Shown: positions 54,101 to 62,561 of the stretch, in pieces
Numbering within the stretch: position 1 is the stretch's first letter
Layout of the letters: the number at the start of each line of letters is the position of its first letter
NCBI GenBank assembly: GCA_944548615.1
Contig: OX155952.1
Span: forward strand, 25,617,224 to 25,681,223
Source: Micropterix aruncella
Taxonomy: Eukaryota > Arthropoda > Insecta > Lepidoptera > Micropterigidae
Direction of reading: 5' to 3'
DNA: 64,000 nucleotides
The notes under the pieces: generated by a model
What the model was told of the DNA's origin: nothing
Database searches by the model: none
Seen by the model: the letters and a program-made list of their open reading frames with translations, nothing else
Translations under genes and position numbers: made by a program

Positions 54101-57100
54101 GAAACCTCCTATTTTTCAAATGTTTCTATAAGTTCAGTCCGATAAGATTTCAATCTGGCTAAAGAAATGGCGAATCAAAGCGAATGAGACCAAATCGGTG
54201 CAAGTGACCTGCACCATGAGAAGGGAAACATGTCCACCAATAAAATTAAATGGCATCCAAATACCACAAGAGAATGATGCTAAATACCTCGGACTGTACC
54301 TGGATAGACGGCTTACGTGGAGTAAGCATATATTTACGAAAAGGAAAGCGCTAAGTCAACAGCTCAGGAAACTGTACTGGTTAATAGGCCGCAAGTCACA
54401 ACTCTCACTAGAAAACAAAATAGTAGTGTACAAATGCATCCTGAAGCCCATTTGGACCTATGGATTACAGCTGTGGGGCACAGCAGCCAATTCCAATATA
54501 GAGATTCTTCAGCGGTTCCAAAACAAGATGCTGAAAATAATAGTTGATGAACCTTGGTACGTCCCGAACGACCGTCTACATCATGACCTGGAAATCTCAA
54601 CAGTGAAAGAAGAAATTAAAACTAAAATTGGTGATAAAAGGTGATGAAAAACCGGTCTTTCTGCAGATTGAAGAGGAGAGCGCCTCAAGACTTGCTAGCA
54701 TAATAATGTGCTAGCACCCATTATTGTAGATGTGCCATTGGACACATACCATTCAAGTCCAGTCAAATTAATCAAAGGAACAACAGAGATGAAAATGTTC
54801 ATGAGGCACAACAATTGCTGAATGTCATATCTAGAAGACAGATAGAATAAACAAATAGAGAAAAATAAAGTCATTACATATCTTCAAATACAAGGCATTC
54901 TAATTTAATAATCACATATAGCCTAGTATGTCAAAACAGCCAATTGGATTTTATAGTTTTGGTAAAAGAAACAAATAAAAATATGCATTTCCAAAGCTTT
55001 ATAATAGTTTGATGACTCACCGACGACCATAAGTGTGAATTCAAATCCTTTTTTAACAGCCTTTCTGTACACTTGATTAGGCAGGTTTGCAAAGCCGACG
55101 TAACCATCTAATTCCTTTACTTTAGGCCGTGGTTCAATCTTTGGCGGTGGGTCCGGTTTTGGCGCGACTGGAGGATGCTCCACTTTCTGGAAAATTAATA
55201 AATAAGGTTTGAGATACATTACATAGGTCATGAATAGTAAAAAAAACGATATCTATTGAGTGTTCCGTATTTTCGTTTTAATTTGTTTTTAGACACTTAA
55301 TTTCATTGATCAAAGAGCCACTGCCGGAAGGCAGATTTTACATAACCAATGATTATATAGGGTATTAGATCGCTCAATACCACACTACCTTTTGGCAGCT
55401 AGGATTTTACTTTTAAATGCAACAAGTAGATGGCACTCATAGTTTCAAACATTGATTAATCTTCTCTAATGTTCAGTAGCCCAATAAATAAAAGTTTTCT
55501 TTGACGAATTTTGAATTTTCAACGAATTTTAAAACCATAGGACTTATTTTTTTAAATTATTTAAATAAAGATGTCAATTTTAATTTGCTATACAAGTTTC
55601 AATACATAATAATTAGGGGATTTAAAGTTCAAATAGACTAACAGATGGCATTCTAATCACTTTTTTTTCTGTCATTTAATCAGCCTACATAAAAATGTGA
55701 TAGATGGGACTAACGATTTAATGTTGAATGAATCCATTTTCATAGATGAATAAAATCAGATGGAAGACACGGCCTAGTTTGTAGTGAAAATACGTAGTTT
55801 ATTACTAGCTGAAACCCGTCGAGATCAAAGGTCAGTTTATTGACAGTAATATTTCAACAGATAAACGGAAACATACTTCTTATTTATATACAAATCATAT
55901 TTCTTTGGATTAACTCGCTGACGTTGCGGTGCCTTGCTCATTTGATCTACGATCAGGAATGTGACCAAGGTCTTGTAGGAAACGGACAGCAACAATCGAA
56001 GAGAACTCTCCCCCTCTCTCTCTCTACCCCCAACCCCCCTTCTACCTACCCCACCTCACCCCCCCTCACCCCCCCCCCCCCCCCCCCAACTACCCTCTCC
56101 TCCCGCCCACCATTCACCCCTTCTCCGCTCCATTTTCCCCCCAGCAAACATCCAGCAAATGGCACTGTCATTTTTCATTTTCCTCTAAGATCACTTTTTT
56201 TTTTTTTGATGACCATTATCTACAGACCAAGAGATTTTTTTAGACACCTGAACCAATTTTTTTCACCCAGCCGTTCTCTCAATTTGGCGGTTACAGGAAA
56301 AACAAGTTTATTTTTTTATTCTTCTCTTTAGATTAGATTTTAGATTTTCTGTTTTGGAATCCGTACTTTAGGAAGGATGTAGAACTTTGGAGCGTGTGCA
56401 AAGGCGGGCCACAAAAATGGTCCCACAGCTCAAACAACAAGACTACGAACGCCGACTTGAAGCACTCGGACTCAGCAGCCTAGAGGAGCGTCGACAACGA
56501 GGAGATCTTATTGAAACATATAAGATCCTCAATGATTACTACGACGTACCAAAGCTCAAGGAAATATTTATAAGGAATACCAATACACAGCTTAGAGGGC
56601 ACTGCTTAAAGTTAAATCGTTCAGGATTTAATTCTAACCCGAGGAAACATTTCTTGGCGAACAGAGTTGTGGACTCTTGGAATGAACTACCGCAGGAGGT
56701 CATTTGTGCTAAAAGTGTGAACGTATTTAAAAACCAATTGGACAAATATATATATATTTAAAAAAAAAGTTCAACATAAAAAAAAAAAAAAAAGTGAAAT
56801 GCATGTGCATCAGCTTAAGCTGCTAATGCTATAAAATAATAATAATAATAATAATTAAATTACTTTTTTATTTTTCTCATTTGATGACACATCTACAGAC
56901 CGAGAGCTGTTTTTAGACACCTCGGCAAAATGTGTACACCTAGCCGTTCTCTCAATAGTTTCAGGAAGAAACACGTTTCAAATTATTATATAGATAGTAA
57001 GTAGGGTGAAGGTGTGTTACCTTAACGGCGTCCATGGTGCGCGCAGCTTGGATGGCGGCGGCGGCGGCGGCGGGCGGCGCGGGCGGCGCGGCGCTGGGCG

Positions 57101-57314
57101 CGGCCAGCGGCGGCGCGAGCGGCGCGGGCGGCGGCGCGCCGTCCGGCCCGTCGGTGGCGGCGGGCAGCGTGGCGGAGCGTTTGGACAGCGGCTCGCGCGC
57201 GCCGGCAGCGGCGCCGTTCGCCTGCGGAGGCGCCGCCCCGTTGCTCGCGACGCCCGACGCGCCCGACCCGCCCAGCGACTCCGACTTAAAGAACAGCTCG
57301 CGCTTACTTTGTAA
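39049..57314 (-). CDS. pnut: Septin, Septin-7/peanut group, nine coding exons (5' end missing)
   Basis: A filament-forming GTP-binding cytoskeletal protein; the family works in cytokinesis, cortical organisation and membrane scaffolding as hetero-oligomers. Exons on the minus strand: 57314-57021, 55186-55021, 52624-52414, 50832-50577, 47660-47381, 45926-45758, 41357-41279, 39725-39505, 39100-39049. All junctions are AG/GT and keep one frame, giving 575 residues plus TAA. Domains: Pro/Ala/Gly-rich N-terminus (about 1-125), basic helix before the G domain (about 138-147), G1 GESGLGKS (154-161), G3 DTPGFGD (211-217), G4 AKAD (293-296), septin unique element including ENYRCRKL (about 403-443), coiled coil (about 460-540), and C-terminus ending KKKKGLF. 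The order and wording fit the Septin-7/Drosophila Pnut group closely. The first visible exon starts at an acceptor in phase 0, so at least one upstream exon with the ATG is not identified. A Gly/Ala/Asn insert at about 326-368 is unusual. No canonical AATAAA was seen within about 300 bases after the stop. Confidence 0.95.
39505..39725 (-). CDS. pnut: pnut exon h: main coiled coil
   Basis: 221 bases, acceptor CTTAG and donor GTGAGT. It starts [20 protein letters not shown] and is strongly charged and coiled-coil-like through about residue 540, ending [11 protein letters not shown]. Reading through the donor would add only one Glu and a TGA, so an unspliced form would lose just the lysine-rich tail. 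The next exon restores the conserved C-terminus. Confidence 0.93.
39923..40112 (-). repeat. tRNA-derived SINE, headless (5'-truncated) copy
   Basis: It contains the tail and body of the SINE family (CCCAATGGGCGGGTTTATTG to GGATCAAATTAACGG) but lacks the tRNA-like head, as expected of 5' truncation during reverse transcription. It lies in the pnut intron between exons g and h. Confidence 0.75.
40410..40700 (+). repeat. Dispersed repeat, copy 2 of 3
   Basis: Same unit as at 35450, longer on both sides: it starts near AAGATCTCGGTCTCTCGAGG and continues into GGGCCCGATTCCGATCGGTG. A scrap of the continuation (GAGCTGCCATGGAATTCACC) is present inverted at about 51480-51530. It lies in the pnut intron between exons g and h. 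Confidence 0.7.
40821..40932. repeat. Exact 56-bp tandem duplication
   Basis: Bases 40821-40876 and 40877-40932 are identical, starting CCTGGTAAACTTTGTAAAAT and ending GGCCAACTCCT. Identity with no spacer points to a recent duplication or an assembly artefact. It lies in a pnut intron, next to an unrecognised 66-codon open frame on the minus strand (40904-41104). Confidence 0.9.
41279..41357 (-). CDS. pnut: pnut exon g: start of coiled coil
   Basis: 79 bases, acceptor TTTTAG and donor GTATGT. It encodes [20 protein letters not shown] and then EIEMEQ, the charged heptad-like start of the C-terminal coiled coil found in Septin-7-type septins. It completes a split Lys codon at its 5' edge and ends in phase 0. 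Confidence 0.93.
42113..42565 (+). CDS. Unrecognised 150-codon open frame in a pnut intron
   Basis: It starts with ATG ([20 protein letters not shown]) and runs to TGA antisense to pnut, between exons f and g. A 150-codon frame is long for such AT-rich DNA, but there is no recognisable domain, signal peptide or membrane segment, and no promoter or neighbouring exon to support it. It could be a decayed transposon frame or chance. Role unknown. Confidence 0.15.
   Translation: MHNRIIMKYNKIYSLNVNIFIPVNRITKLDYFQSVLIYNNKKIISIENVFIVSLTDQQVHSEHCYTLLYANHKATSFFKNSLNHFLTVHETDMQAKEVYTYITQCAFTYDSGVFKNLVRLHRLSNLPNRHETVHHSLRAQTDNTTSISAE
44190..44345 (+). promoter_or_regulatory. Possible promoter and noncoding first exon on the plus strand
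   Basis: A GC-richer patch is followed by AAAAGTGTGTGTGTGCAGTG and TTACTGGAGAACA before a consensus donor (GTGAGT). Some 870 bases downstream, a second short stretch, ATGTCGCGCGCAAAAGTGAT (from 45212), runs into another GTGAGT. This pattern would fit leader exons of a plus-strand gene antisense to pnut, but no plus-strand coding exon follows in the window. Weak evidence. Confidence 0.15.
45758..45926 (-). CDS. pnut: pnut exon f: septin unique element
   Basis: 169 bases, acceptor TATTCAG and donor GTAAGA. It is too broken up by flanking stops to stand out as an open frame. It encodes [20 protein letters not shown], then [20 protein letters not shown], and [16 protein letters not shown]. This is the septin unique element that closes the G domain and contributes to the filament interface. 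Its phases (2 bases in, 2 bases out) match the exons on both sides. Confidence 0.93.
46205..46442 (+). mobile_element. piggyBac-like TTAA-flanked MITE
   Basis: TTAA lies on both sides (46201-46204 and 46443-46446). The ends CCGGTCGAACGCC and GGCGTCCAACGAG are imperfect inverted repeats. The inside contains CATGAATTCCCTTTTGTTAC and GATCTGTCAAACGACACAAA. Related copies lie at 33829, 34801 and 51126. TTAA targeting is the piggyBac hallmark; no transposase is encoded. Confidence 0.7.
46790..47030 (+). repeat. Dispersed repeat, copy 3 of 3
   Basis: Same unit (AAGATCTCGGTCCCTCTAGG; CCCACATGTGGCAACACAGC; CTACCACAGCCAGTCGTCAG). It carries a short internal tandem duplication of the CTAGGAAAA segment. 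It lies in the pnut intron between exons e and f. Confidence 0.7.
47381..47660 (-). CDS. pnut: pnut exon e: end of G domain with a Gly/Ala/Asn-rich insert
   Basis: 280 bases, acceptor AAACAG and donor GTAATC. Conserved septin sequence ([16 protein letters not shown]) is followed by about 40 residues of low complexity, with a [12 protein letters not shown] stretch made by a 9-bp tandem DNA repeat, and then [20 protein letters not shown] returns to conserved sequence through YPWGVAE. Related septins, as I recall them, have a short acidic loop at this place, so the insert looks like local repeat expansion. The frame is kept, and the last Val codon is split 1/2. Confidence 0.92.
47931..48235. mobile_element. 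piggyBac-like MITE inside the mariner
   Basis: It is flanked by TTAA (47927-47930 and 48236-48239), with inverted ends CCCTTGGAGTA and TACTCAACGGG. The right part has two direct copies of about 33 bp starting CGCGACCAGATTTGGT (about 48159 and 48202). It interrupts the mariner just inside its left TIR and so is the younger insertion. Confidence 0.75.
48240..49298 (-). pseudogene. mariner transposase, frameshifted
   Basis: The minus strand from ATG at 49298 encodes a helix-turn-helix region ([20 protein letters not shown], then [20 protein letters not shown] and PGRP). After frameshifts come the catalytic signatures [18 protein letters not shown] (near 48850-48790), HDNAPFHR (near 48555-48530) and [15 protein letters not shown] (near 48475-48428). 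The spacing of the last two aspartates is about 34 residues, as in the DD34D mariners. The HTH part alone is open for 115 codons. Frameshifts and stops make it inactive. Confidence 0.88.
49875..50125 (-). repeat. tRNA-derived SINE, nearly full-length copy
   Basis: This is the reverse complement of the 6951 copy, with the tRNA-like head at the right (GGGAATCGAACCC marks the B box region) and the CACAAT tail at the left. It lies in the pnut intron between exons d and e, just past the mariner. Confidence 0.8.
50577..50832 (-). CDS. pnut: pnut exon d: central G domain with G4
   Basis: 256 bases, acceptor CTTCAG and donor GTATTT. It encodes [20 protein letters not shown], then [20 protein letters not shown], and ends [24 protein letters not shown] is the G4 guanine-specificity motif. 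It ends on a complete codon. The reading frame and splice phases agree with both neighbours. Confidence 0.95.
51126..51366 (-). mobile_element. piggyBac-like MITE, minus copy
   Basis: Same family as at 46205, reversed: it starts after TTAA at 51122-51125 with CCCTTCAAGAAGAGCCAACA and runs to about CTTTCGACCG, where the right-hand TTAA has decayed to TTTTA. It lies in the pnut intron between exons c and d. Confidence 0.6.
52414..52624 (-). CDS. pnut: pnut exon c: G1 and G3 of the GTPase domain
   Basis: 211 bases, acceptor TTTTCAG and donor GTGAGT. It completes the P-loop (GESGLGKST), continues through the switch I region and ends with [13 protein letters not shown], the G3 motif. The final Cys codon is split 2/1 with the next exon (NSN-C-W). 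Key nucleotide-binding residues Lys160, Ser161 and Asp211 are all present, so GTP binding looks intact. Confidence 0.95.
53160..53192. repeat. (AAAT)n tract
   Basis: Eight tetranucleotide repeats, AAATAAATAAAT and on. Such tracts often end LINE or SINE insertions; the sequence to the left may be such a copy, but I could not classify it. Confidence 0.7.
53245..53560 (+). pseudogene. LINE reverse-transcriptase fragment, RTE-like
   Basis: The plus strand reads [16 protein letters not shown] and, after a frameshift, [20 protein letters not shown] then VINALKR and [15 protein letters not shown]. These match the RT core (motif F-DY-KAFD and the following helix) of RTE-type endonuclease/reverse transcriptases. 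The clade is an inference from wording. It is dead, and lies in the pnut intron between exons b and c. Confidence 0.65.
54124..54644 (+). pseudogene. Jockey-like LINE, C-terminal RT fragment
   Basis: One open frame reads [20 protein letters not shown], then [50 protein letters not shown] and [20 protein letters not shown]. This is the conserved stretch after the RT core in Jockey-clade elements. It is intact for about 170 codons but 5'-truncated and ends KIGDKR. It sits in the pnut intron between exons b and c, opposite to pnut, and is better preserved than the other LINE scraps. Confidence 0.85.
55021..55186 (-). CDS. pnut: pnut exon b: proline-rich linker, basic helix, start of P-loop
   Basis: 166 bases, acceptor TTCCAG and donor GTGAGT. 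It starts [16 protein letters not shown], a proline-rich linker, and then runs into the highly conserved [19 protein letters not shown], which holds the basic patch that in septins contacts phosphoinositide membranes. It ends FTLMVVG, with the last Gly codon split 1/2 with the next exon. This exon alone is enough to place the gene in the Septin-7/Pnut group. Confidence 0.95.
55990..56170 (+). repeat. Pyrimidine-rich tract with long poly-C
   Basis: CT-rich DNA (CCCCCTCTCTCTCTCT) leads into poly-C runs, the longest about 20 at 56070-56088. The open frame over it is an artefact of composition. It lies in the pnut intron between exons a and b. Confidence 0.7.
56387..56761 (+). pseudogene. LINE C-terminal fragment, CR1-like group
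   Basis: A 124-codon frame: [53 protein letters not shown], and near the end [20 protein letters not shown]. This is the typical C-terminus of CR1/Rex-like retrotransposons. A-rich sequence and an (AAT)n tract (56837-56855) follow, as expected of a LINE 3' end. It lies in the pnut intron between exons a and b. Confidence 0.8.
57021..57314 (-). CDS. pnut: pnut exon a (first visible): disordered N-terminus
   Basis: 294 bases, phase 0 to phase 0, acceptor CCGCAG before 57314 and donor GTAACA after 57021. It encodes 98 residues: a KRELFF-containing start, Ser/Gly/Ala-rich sequence, then Pro/Ala runs and a six-Ala run before [11 protein letters not shown]. Septin N-termini ahead of the G domain are commonly variable and disordered, and this one fits. 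The exon is far more GC-rich than its AT-rich surroundings, which also creates long open frames on the opposite strand. The internal Met near the end (MDAVK) could serve as a start in a shorter isoform, but this is speculation. Confidence 0.85.
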
Positions 57315-57485
57315 CTGCGGACAAAAAGAAAAACAAACGCATAAGTCTCGAGTCAACGATCACAACGGGCGCGAACTCTCTCTCCTAGACGACGCGACAA
57401 AAGCGAGAAGCTCTCAAAGCGAATATCAAACAAGCAAATATATTAAAAGAATTAAAAAACACGACTGCCGTTACAAAAAGTGAAG

Positions 57486-57833
57486 TACTGTATTTATAAA
57501 TATTTTTTTTAGGTATTTTTAATGAAATATTTGTGGTTTATGTATTTATTCATATATATTTATAGATACACATATATTTTCGGAATGTATTCAATCAAAC
57601 CTTTCATTTGACACTAAACACGATATATTTATGTTAATTTATTGACACTGGGAGATTCGGACTTTTTGACAGTCAAAGTAGGTACCCTATCACAATCAGT
57701 CAGTACATAACGGTTCTAACTATACCAAATAGATCTAAATCTATTCGAGCGTATATAAGTTACAGTGGAATCAAGAAAGGAAAACATAAATAGATGAACC
57801 CTGAACAAATTCACTCCTTTTTTGTTGGGCAGT
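57486..57833 (+). repeat. Second copy of the 35.9-kb repeat, without its inserts
   Basis: It matches 35895-36640 in order: TACTGTATTTATAA, CTTTCATTTGACACTAAACA, CGATATATTTATGTTAATTT, then AGGTACCCTAT and ATGAACCCTGAACA, ending CACTCCTTTTTTGTTGGGCA. The foldback at 36093-36307 and the roughly 155 bp at 36460-36615 are absent here, so this copy shows the unoccupied state. Confidence 0.75.
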
Positions 57834-58124
57834 CGTGTAAACATCGGTTGTGTCACCCCAAGACGTTCCCGGCAGTTAGCCAACGACGACATCTCATTCA
57901 ATTTAAAAATCGGATTACAAGCGCGCATCGCCATAAAATTCGCCGTTAAACATTCCAATTTCGTACGAAAATATTTAATTCCCACATATGTTCGTATGAC
58001 GGTCTTTAAATATTGTGTCGCTTGGGTATGAGATATTCCAACTAAAAGTTTACATGTTTTTCGTCCTAACAATGCACCTGTTTACCGAATTTTAAGTCTC
58101 TTAGTCCAATATTTCAATATTATT

Positions 58125-58395
58125 ACTAGCTCGCCCTCTGGTGGACCGATTTCAACCACAATATGTTGCCATGACCGAATAATGACTGCATGCCAAGTTT
58201 CAGCTTAATCGGATGAAGCGTTTGGGCGCTATCGTAGAGGAATACACACAGACAGACAGACACACAGAGAGACTTCATGGAGATGGTCTTAATCGTCTCG
58301 AAGAGGGGGGGAAGTCAAAACGTATATATCTGACTTAATTAAAAAAAAATCGCGTTCGCAATACTTTAACCCCTCGTCGGTTGGTAGGTCGGTAT
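58125..58395 (-). repeat. Dispersed repeat, inverted copy of the 24.9-kb unit
   Basis: It contains AATCGGATGAAGCGTTTGGG, CGCTATCGTAGAGGAATACA, ACAGACAGACAGACACACAG and at the right CCCTCGTCGGTTGGTAGG. It is the reverse of 24930-25175. These features (an ATCCGATT-type line, CTGT tracts and a conserved end) suggest a non-autonomous element, but no termini are clear. Confidence 0.6.
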
Positions 58396-58696
58396 AGTAA
58401 AAGACTACACCCTAAATATAAATATACGACAATGCGGCTAGGTTCAGTCTCATTGCCGACGGTACATAATTAGGAAAGTGACGTTCGCATCGAAATAGTG
58501 CTATAATCATGCTTTACATTTAAAAAAAACTGTCCAAATACCATCCCTTCTAAAACTTTAAAAGAAATTTCTATGTGTTTTTAAAAGAAGTCACAATCAA
58601 AAGAAGAAGAAACCTCGTGAACGCCCCCCTCTTCACTGAGAAAAATATTGGATTGATTCTTACATAACCATTTTGTCATTACGATTATATACAGAA

Positions 58697-59352
58697 CTAG
58701 CTGACCCATGCCCACTTCGTTGGGCAGTAAACTTTTTTACTTGTGATGAAATTATGAGTGTGGTTCGGTTAGCACTATGATTGAATGATGACTAGGTACT
58801 ATGATTCATTTTCTGACTGCCAAAAGGAGGGTTATATTTTTACTGCATATATATGTATGTATTAGCATGCCAATTTGGCTATATTACCGGGTTTCAAATG
58901 AGTGAATGAAATGATTATGATTGAAAAAAATATGTTTATTTTAATTGTTCAAAACTTCTCTGTATACTGACCTAACGGTTTAAATTATTTTTTTAATATA
59001 AAAAACTACTTTTTGTGACCTAAATATAAAAGTTAGCCATATGCTGTCGCTGACTTTTTTGTAGGCATTATAAAGCTCTACAACTTTTGCCTAGAACTCA
59101 ATCATATATCTCTCATCGTTAAGGCATCGTTCGTAAGAAACGTTTACATTCAACCGTTTTTTCTCCGACTTACTTTGCAAATCCGACTACCAAGAAGAAG
59201 TCTTTTCATTTTTCGGATTAATATATAGTCTATGACACTCACACATAACGTGGCTTTCTATTGGTAAAAGAATTTTTAAAATCGGTTCAGTAGACCCAGA
59301 GATTACTCCCTACAACCTCACAAACTTTACCTCTTAATAATATCAGTATAGA
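58697..59352 (-). mobile_element. Non-autonomous Helitron, minus strand, intact ends
   Basis: Read on the minus strand it starts TCTATACTGATATTATTAAG at 59352, after an A, and ends GGGTCAGCTAG at 58697 before a T. A hairpin (GCCCAACGAAGTGGGC) lies just before the end. These are the expected Helitron termini and A/T target. There is no coding capacity in 656 bp, so it would depend on another copy. Confidence 0.85.
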
Positions 59353-60453
59353 TAACGATGTTTCAATCGTAATTTTGATGAATTACAAGGAATTTTGTTG
59401 AAACTCCATTACTCGATTATATGTATCAACATTTTCCTTACGGTTAATACGGAAATAACAGTATACTGTAATTTCAACATGATTAATGTGTCCGACTCTA
59501 TATATAACCGTACGTATACTACTACAATAGATGATGTCATGTTAAAAGCGAGATCCCAAGGTCACGACGTAATAAATTAATATTAGGTATGTCTTAACAT
59601 TACGACACGATAACTACCGTCACCCCAACGCCGTTACGCGTCATGTCAATTTATACGAATGGACCACAATTTAAACGAATGGAGTCATATACGTAATCCT
59701 TGTTGAAACATGCGTATTTCCGTATATTACATCGTTATATTTTTGACAGTGTTATGTAGCTATTTATTTACGAGTTTATACCCATTCATTTATTCATTTA
59801 TTTATCATACTAAATGTTATAGTTTCTCACCAATAAAGAAAAATATTTAAATAAATTTTCAGAACGATATTGGTAACTAATAATCATCTTTCGTGTCTCG
59901 TACGGTTGGCTCGTGAATACCTTCACGCGTGAGGATCCACGTCTCGCTCGCTGCCATAAGTCGTCTTGACAGGCGGCAATCCGATAATACCATACCCATT
60001 CCGATTTTAATCAGAATCTTAATAAATAGTTGTCGCTATGTTGGATCATATTTTACGCATTTACATCGAAGAAGCTAGCTATAATCGCATACTTTACGGG
60101 AGCGCTATGGATATCGATGTGTAATTATCGCTGGCATCCGACTATCGAGGCGTTTATGGCCCAATAAAAGGGGCACACAATTGGCCACCGGAACGAATGC
60201 AAGTATTTATGGGGGCCGATCGAAAGTGGCCGCCGCGCCACGTGCAAACGCTGATAGAGGCGATAAAGTTTCGAACGATACGGTAAAGCGGGGATTTCAT
60301 TAGAGAAGTTGCAACATCGATCGACTCCGGCAGTGGAGAATGGAGATAATGTCATTGTAGTTACAGTAGTTGTGGTAAATTCTGCAATCGAATCTACATT
60401 GCTGCATTGCCAGCTTTGGCGTCATTTTAATGCCACAAGGCGTTGTCCTAAGC
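59353..60453. other. No gene seen
   Basis: Unassigned DNA; 59880-60430 is somewhat GC-richer. One would expect the missing pnut 5' exon somewhere to the right of 57314, but I could not pick out a short minus-strand exon with a convincing ATG and donor here. Confidence 0.4.
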
Positions 60454-60489
60454 CAGTGTTTTTCAACCAGTCGGTCGCGACCCCTAGGG

Positions 60490-61138
60490 CAGTGATTTTC
60501 TAAGTGGGGGGGGGGGGATACCCCCCAAGGGGGGCGTGAAGATATTCCAAGGGAGGTGCAAGCTCCTGAGTGATACAGGCTCCTGAGTGATAGGTGCCAT
60601 ACAACCACATCTTATAGACCTAATATGTCTAAATTTCACTTTATCAATAGAATAGGGTCCTCGGACGATTTCAAGAGCAAACTTTGGAAAATAAAAATGA
60701 TTCTGCTGCCAAATACAATTTTGAAACGATGGCTAAAACCTTGTTTTGGATAAGTTTATCCCCCCTCTAAAACAGAGCAAGCGCTACCTTTTTCAAGCAC
60801 TTATTTGTGCGAAAGGGCATTTTCATCAGTTGTAGCAATTAAAATGAAGTATAGAAAGAAGCAAACTCGATATTGCAGGAGATTTACGCTGCAGTTTCTT
60901 CAATTCAACCAAGAATTGTCAATCTGATTAAAAATATGCAAGTTCATCCATTGATTGATTTGTTTTTTTTTTTCGTCTTTTTTATGTAATTATATAATGT
61001 AAGCAATAAATAAACCTTATGTTTATTACTTTTTTACACTTATTTTATTACTTAATGACGTGACGGGGAGGGGGGGGGACGTAGCCATTTTCTTTTGGCA
61101 GCAGGAGGTCGTGATACGGATAAGTTTGGGAACCCCTG
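60490..61138 (+). mobile_element. hAT element with exact 8-bp target duplication
   Basis: It starts CAGTGATTTTCTAAGTGGGG and ends AAGTTTGGGAACCCCTG, with CCCTAGGG on both sides (60482-60489 and 61139-61146), the 8-bp duplication of hAT transposons. G and C runs at 60507-60536 form a hairpin. It is 649 bp long and holds only the end of a transposase, so it is an internal deletion derivative. Confidence 0.85.
60785..60970 (+). pseudogene. hAT transposase, C-terminal dimerisation region
   Basis: The plus strand reads LPFSSTYLCERAFSSVVAIK then MKYRKK, the conserved end of ZBED-like hAT transposases. After a frameshift it continues AAVSSIQPRIVNLIKNMQVH. Upstream (about 60730) FWISL remains of the preceding segment. 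The DNA-binding and catalytic parts are missing. It was captured inside the 60490-61138 element. Confidence 0.75.
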
Positions 61139-61480
61139 CCCTAGGGGGTAGCGAAGAGACCTGTCTAAAAATAAAAATCGATAATATTACAAGTCTTTAT
61201 TATAAAAATATGCAAACATTTACAGCTTCGGAAGAGAAACATATTTATTATGTATTTTTTTGCTATTTCTTTTACAAAACTTTATGTTGATCTATGATAG
61301 AAACAGGTAGGTACAGCGTCGAAAGTGAAAAACAGAACCAATGTGGTTTTCGCCGTGGTTTATTAATTGAATGCTTACAGTTACAGCGGTGGAAGAGACT
61401 AAGGGGGGTCGAGAGGACTAAGTTACAGTCTAAGGGGGGTCGCGTAAGTGGTCGCGATGTAAAAAAAAAGAAAAACACTG

Positions 61481-62467
61481 CGGTAGAGTATAGAAATATT
61501 TAATACATAAAACCGTTAAAGGGCGATGTAAATAACGTATAGGTATGTCAAGTTTTGTGAAAATTGGTTCAATAGATTTTGTATCAATTGATGGGATATA
61601 TGTGCCCATGTGGTCCATTAGAGATGCAAAGATACAACTTTTCCAAATTTGAATATTATAATATTTAACTCAGAAATCATACGTACTAAAAAAACGCACT
61701 AAACATATAAGTTTTTAAAACTAAAAAAAATGCGATACATATTTTATTTATTTATTTAAAATAAGCATTGTTCGTTGGTCTATTGCGACTTTTTAAAAAA
61801 CTGCAATACATTTTAAGACAATATTTTTTTTTACAATATTATGATTTAGATGTCTCAATTGCATGTATAATTTATAAATTATTCGCATTCGATAATTTAT
61901 AAAATTATTTTGGAAGTTATGGGACACGTATGTCCCATGGTCGTCTAAGGGTTAACGGCTAAAAACCGCTCTTGCAACAAAAAGGTTCCTTTAAATTTAA
62001 ATTTCAAGAAAGTTTCAACTAACTGTAATAAAATAGTCTTTCATAATTGTTTTCGAAAATCACGATTATTACAAATGTGCGTGCATGCATTACAATCACG
62101 TTTCACTCGGTCGTAACATTCTAACTATAGACAATGACATTCATTGATATGCAATATTTAATCGAGATAAAAACGTTAAATATTTGGAATTAATCACGAA
62201 CAGCCATTTTTCTCATTATCTTGGCGAGAAAGATAGATAACGTGACCCTCTTTCAATTAAGTTGCCATTCCACTAAATAAAATGCTGCGTTAATTTGTTG
62301 TTGTAATTGGCTATTGAGTGCGAGCACTATTAACCCCTGTCATAGTATAAACCACTTAAGTGAATTTATGACCCTTCTGTCTGTAACTTAATCTAAGGGC
62401 AATTCGTTTGGTCCGTTGTAATAGTACTAGGCACTAATCAAACCAATCCATTCGATAGAGCAATGTG
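61481..62467. other. No gene seen
   Basis: AT-rich DNA with no supported coding, RNA or element feature. Confidence 0.5.
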
Positions 62468-62561
62468 TAAAGGATGATTCATGCTACACCGGGCCGGGGC
62501 CGGGCCGGGCCCCGGCCGGGACACGGTCAGATATCTATAGTATACTTTTGTATGAAGCAAT

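Larger units (their letters stand above)
60454..61480. mobile_element. Older hAT-like element, split by a younger hAT
   Basis: The left end CAGTGTTTTTCAACC with GGTCGCGACCCC and the right end GGTCGCG...GAAAAACACTG are inverted copies of a hAT-type terminus. The flanking 8 bases (TCCTAAGC and CGGTAGAG) do not match, so the outer boundary is tentative. The element at 60490-61138 sits inside it. Confidence 0.5.

Noticed and set aside
55840..56331. 163-codon frame with poly-Pro stretches
   Set aside because: Driven by a pyrimidine-rich and poly-C tract; no domain and probable homopolymer length error.
57006..57483. Long Ala/Gly/Arg-rich open frames on the plus strand
   Set aside because: They are shadows of the GC-rich septin exon on the minus strand, which has splice sites and frame continuity.
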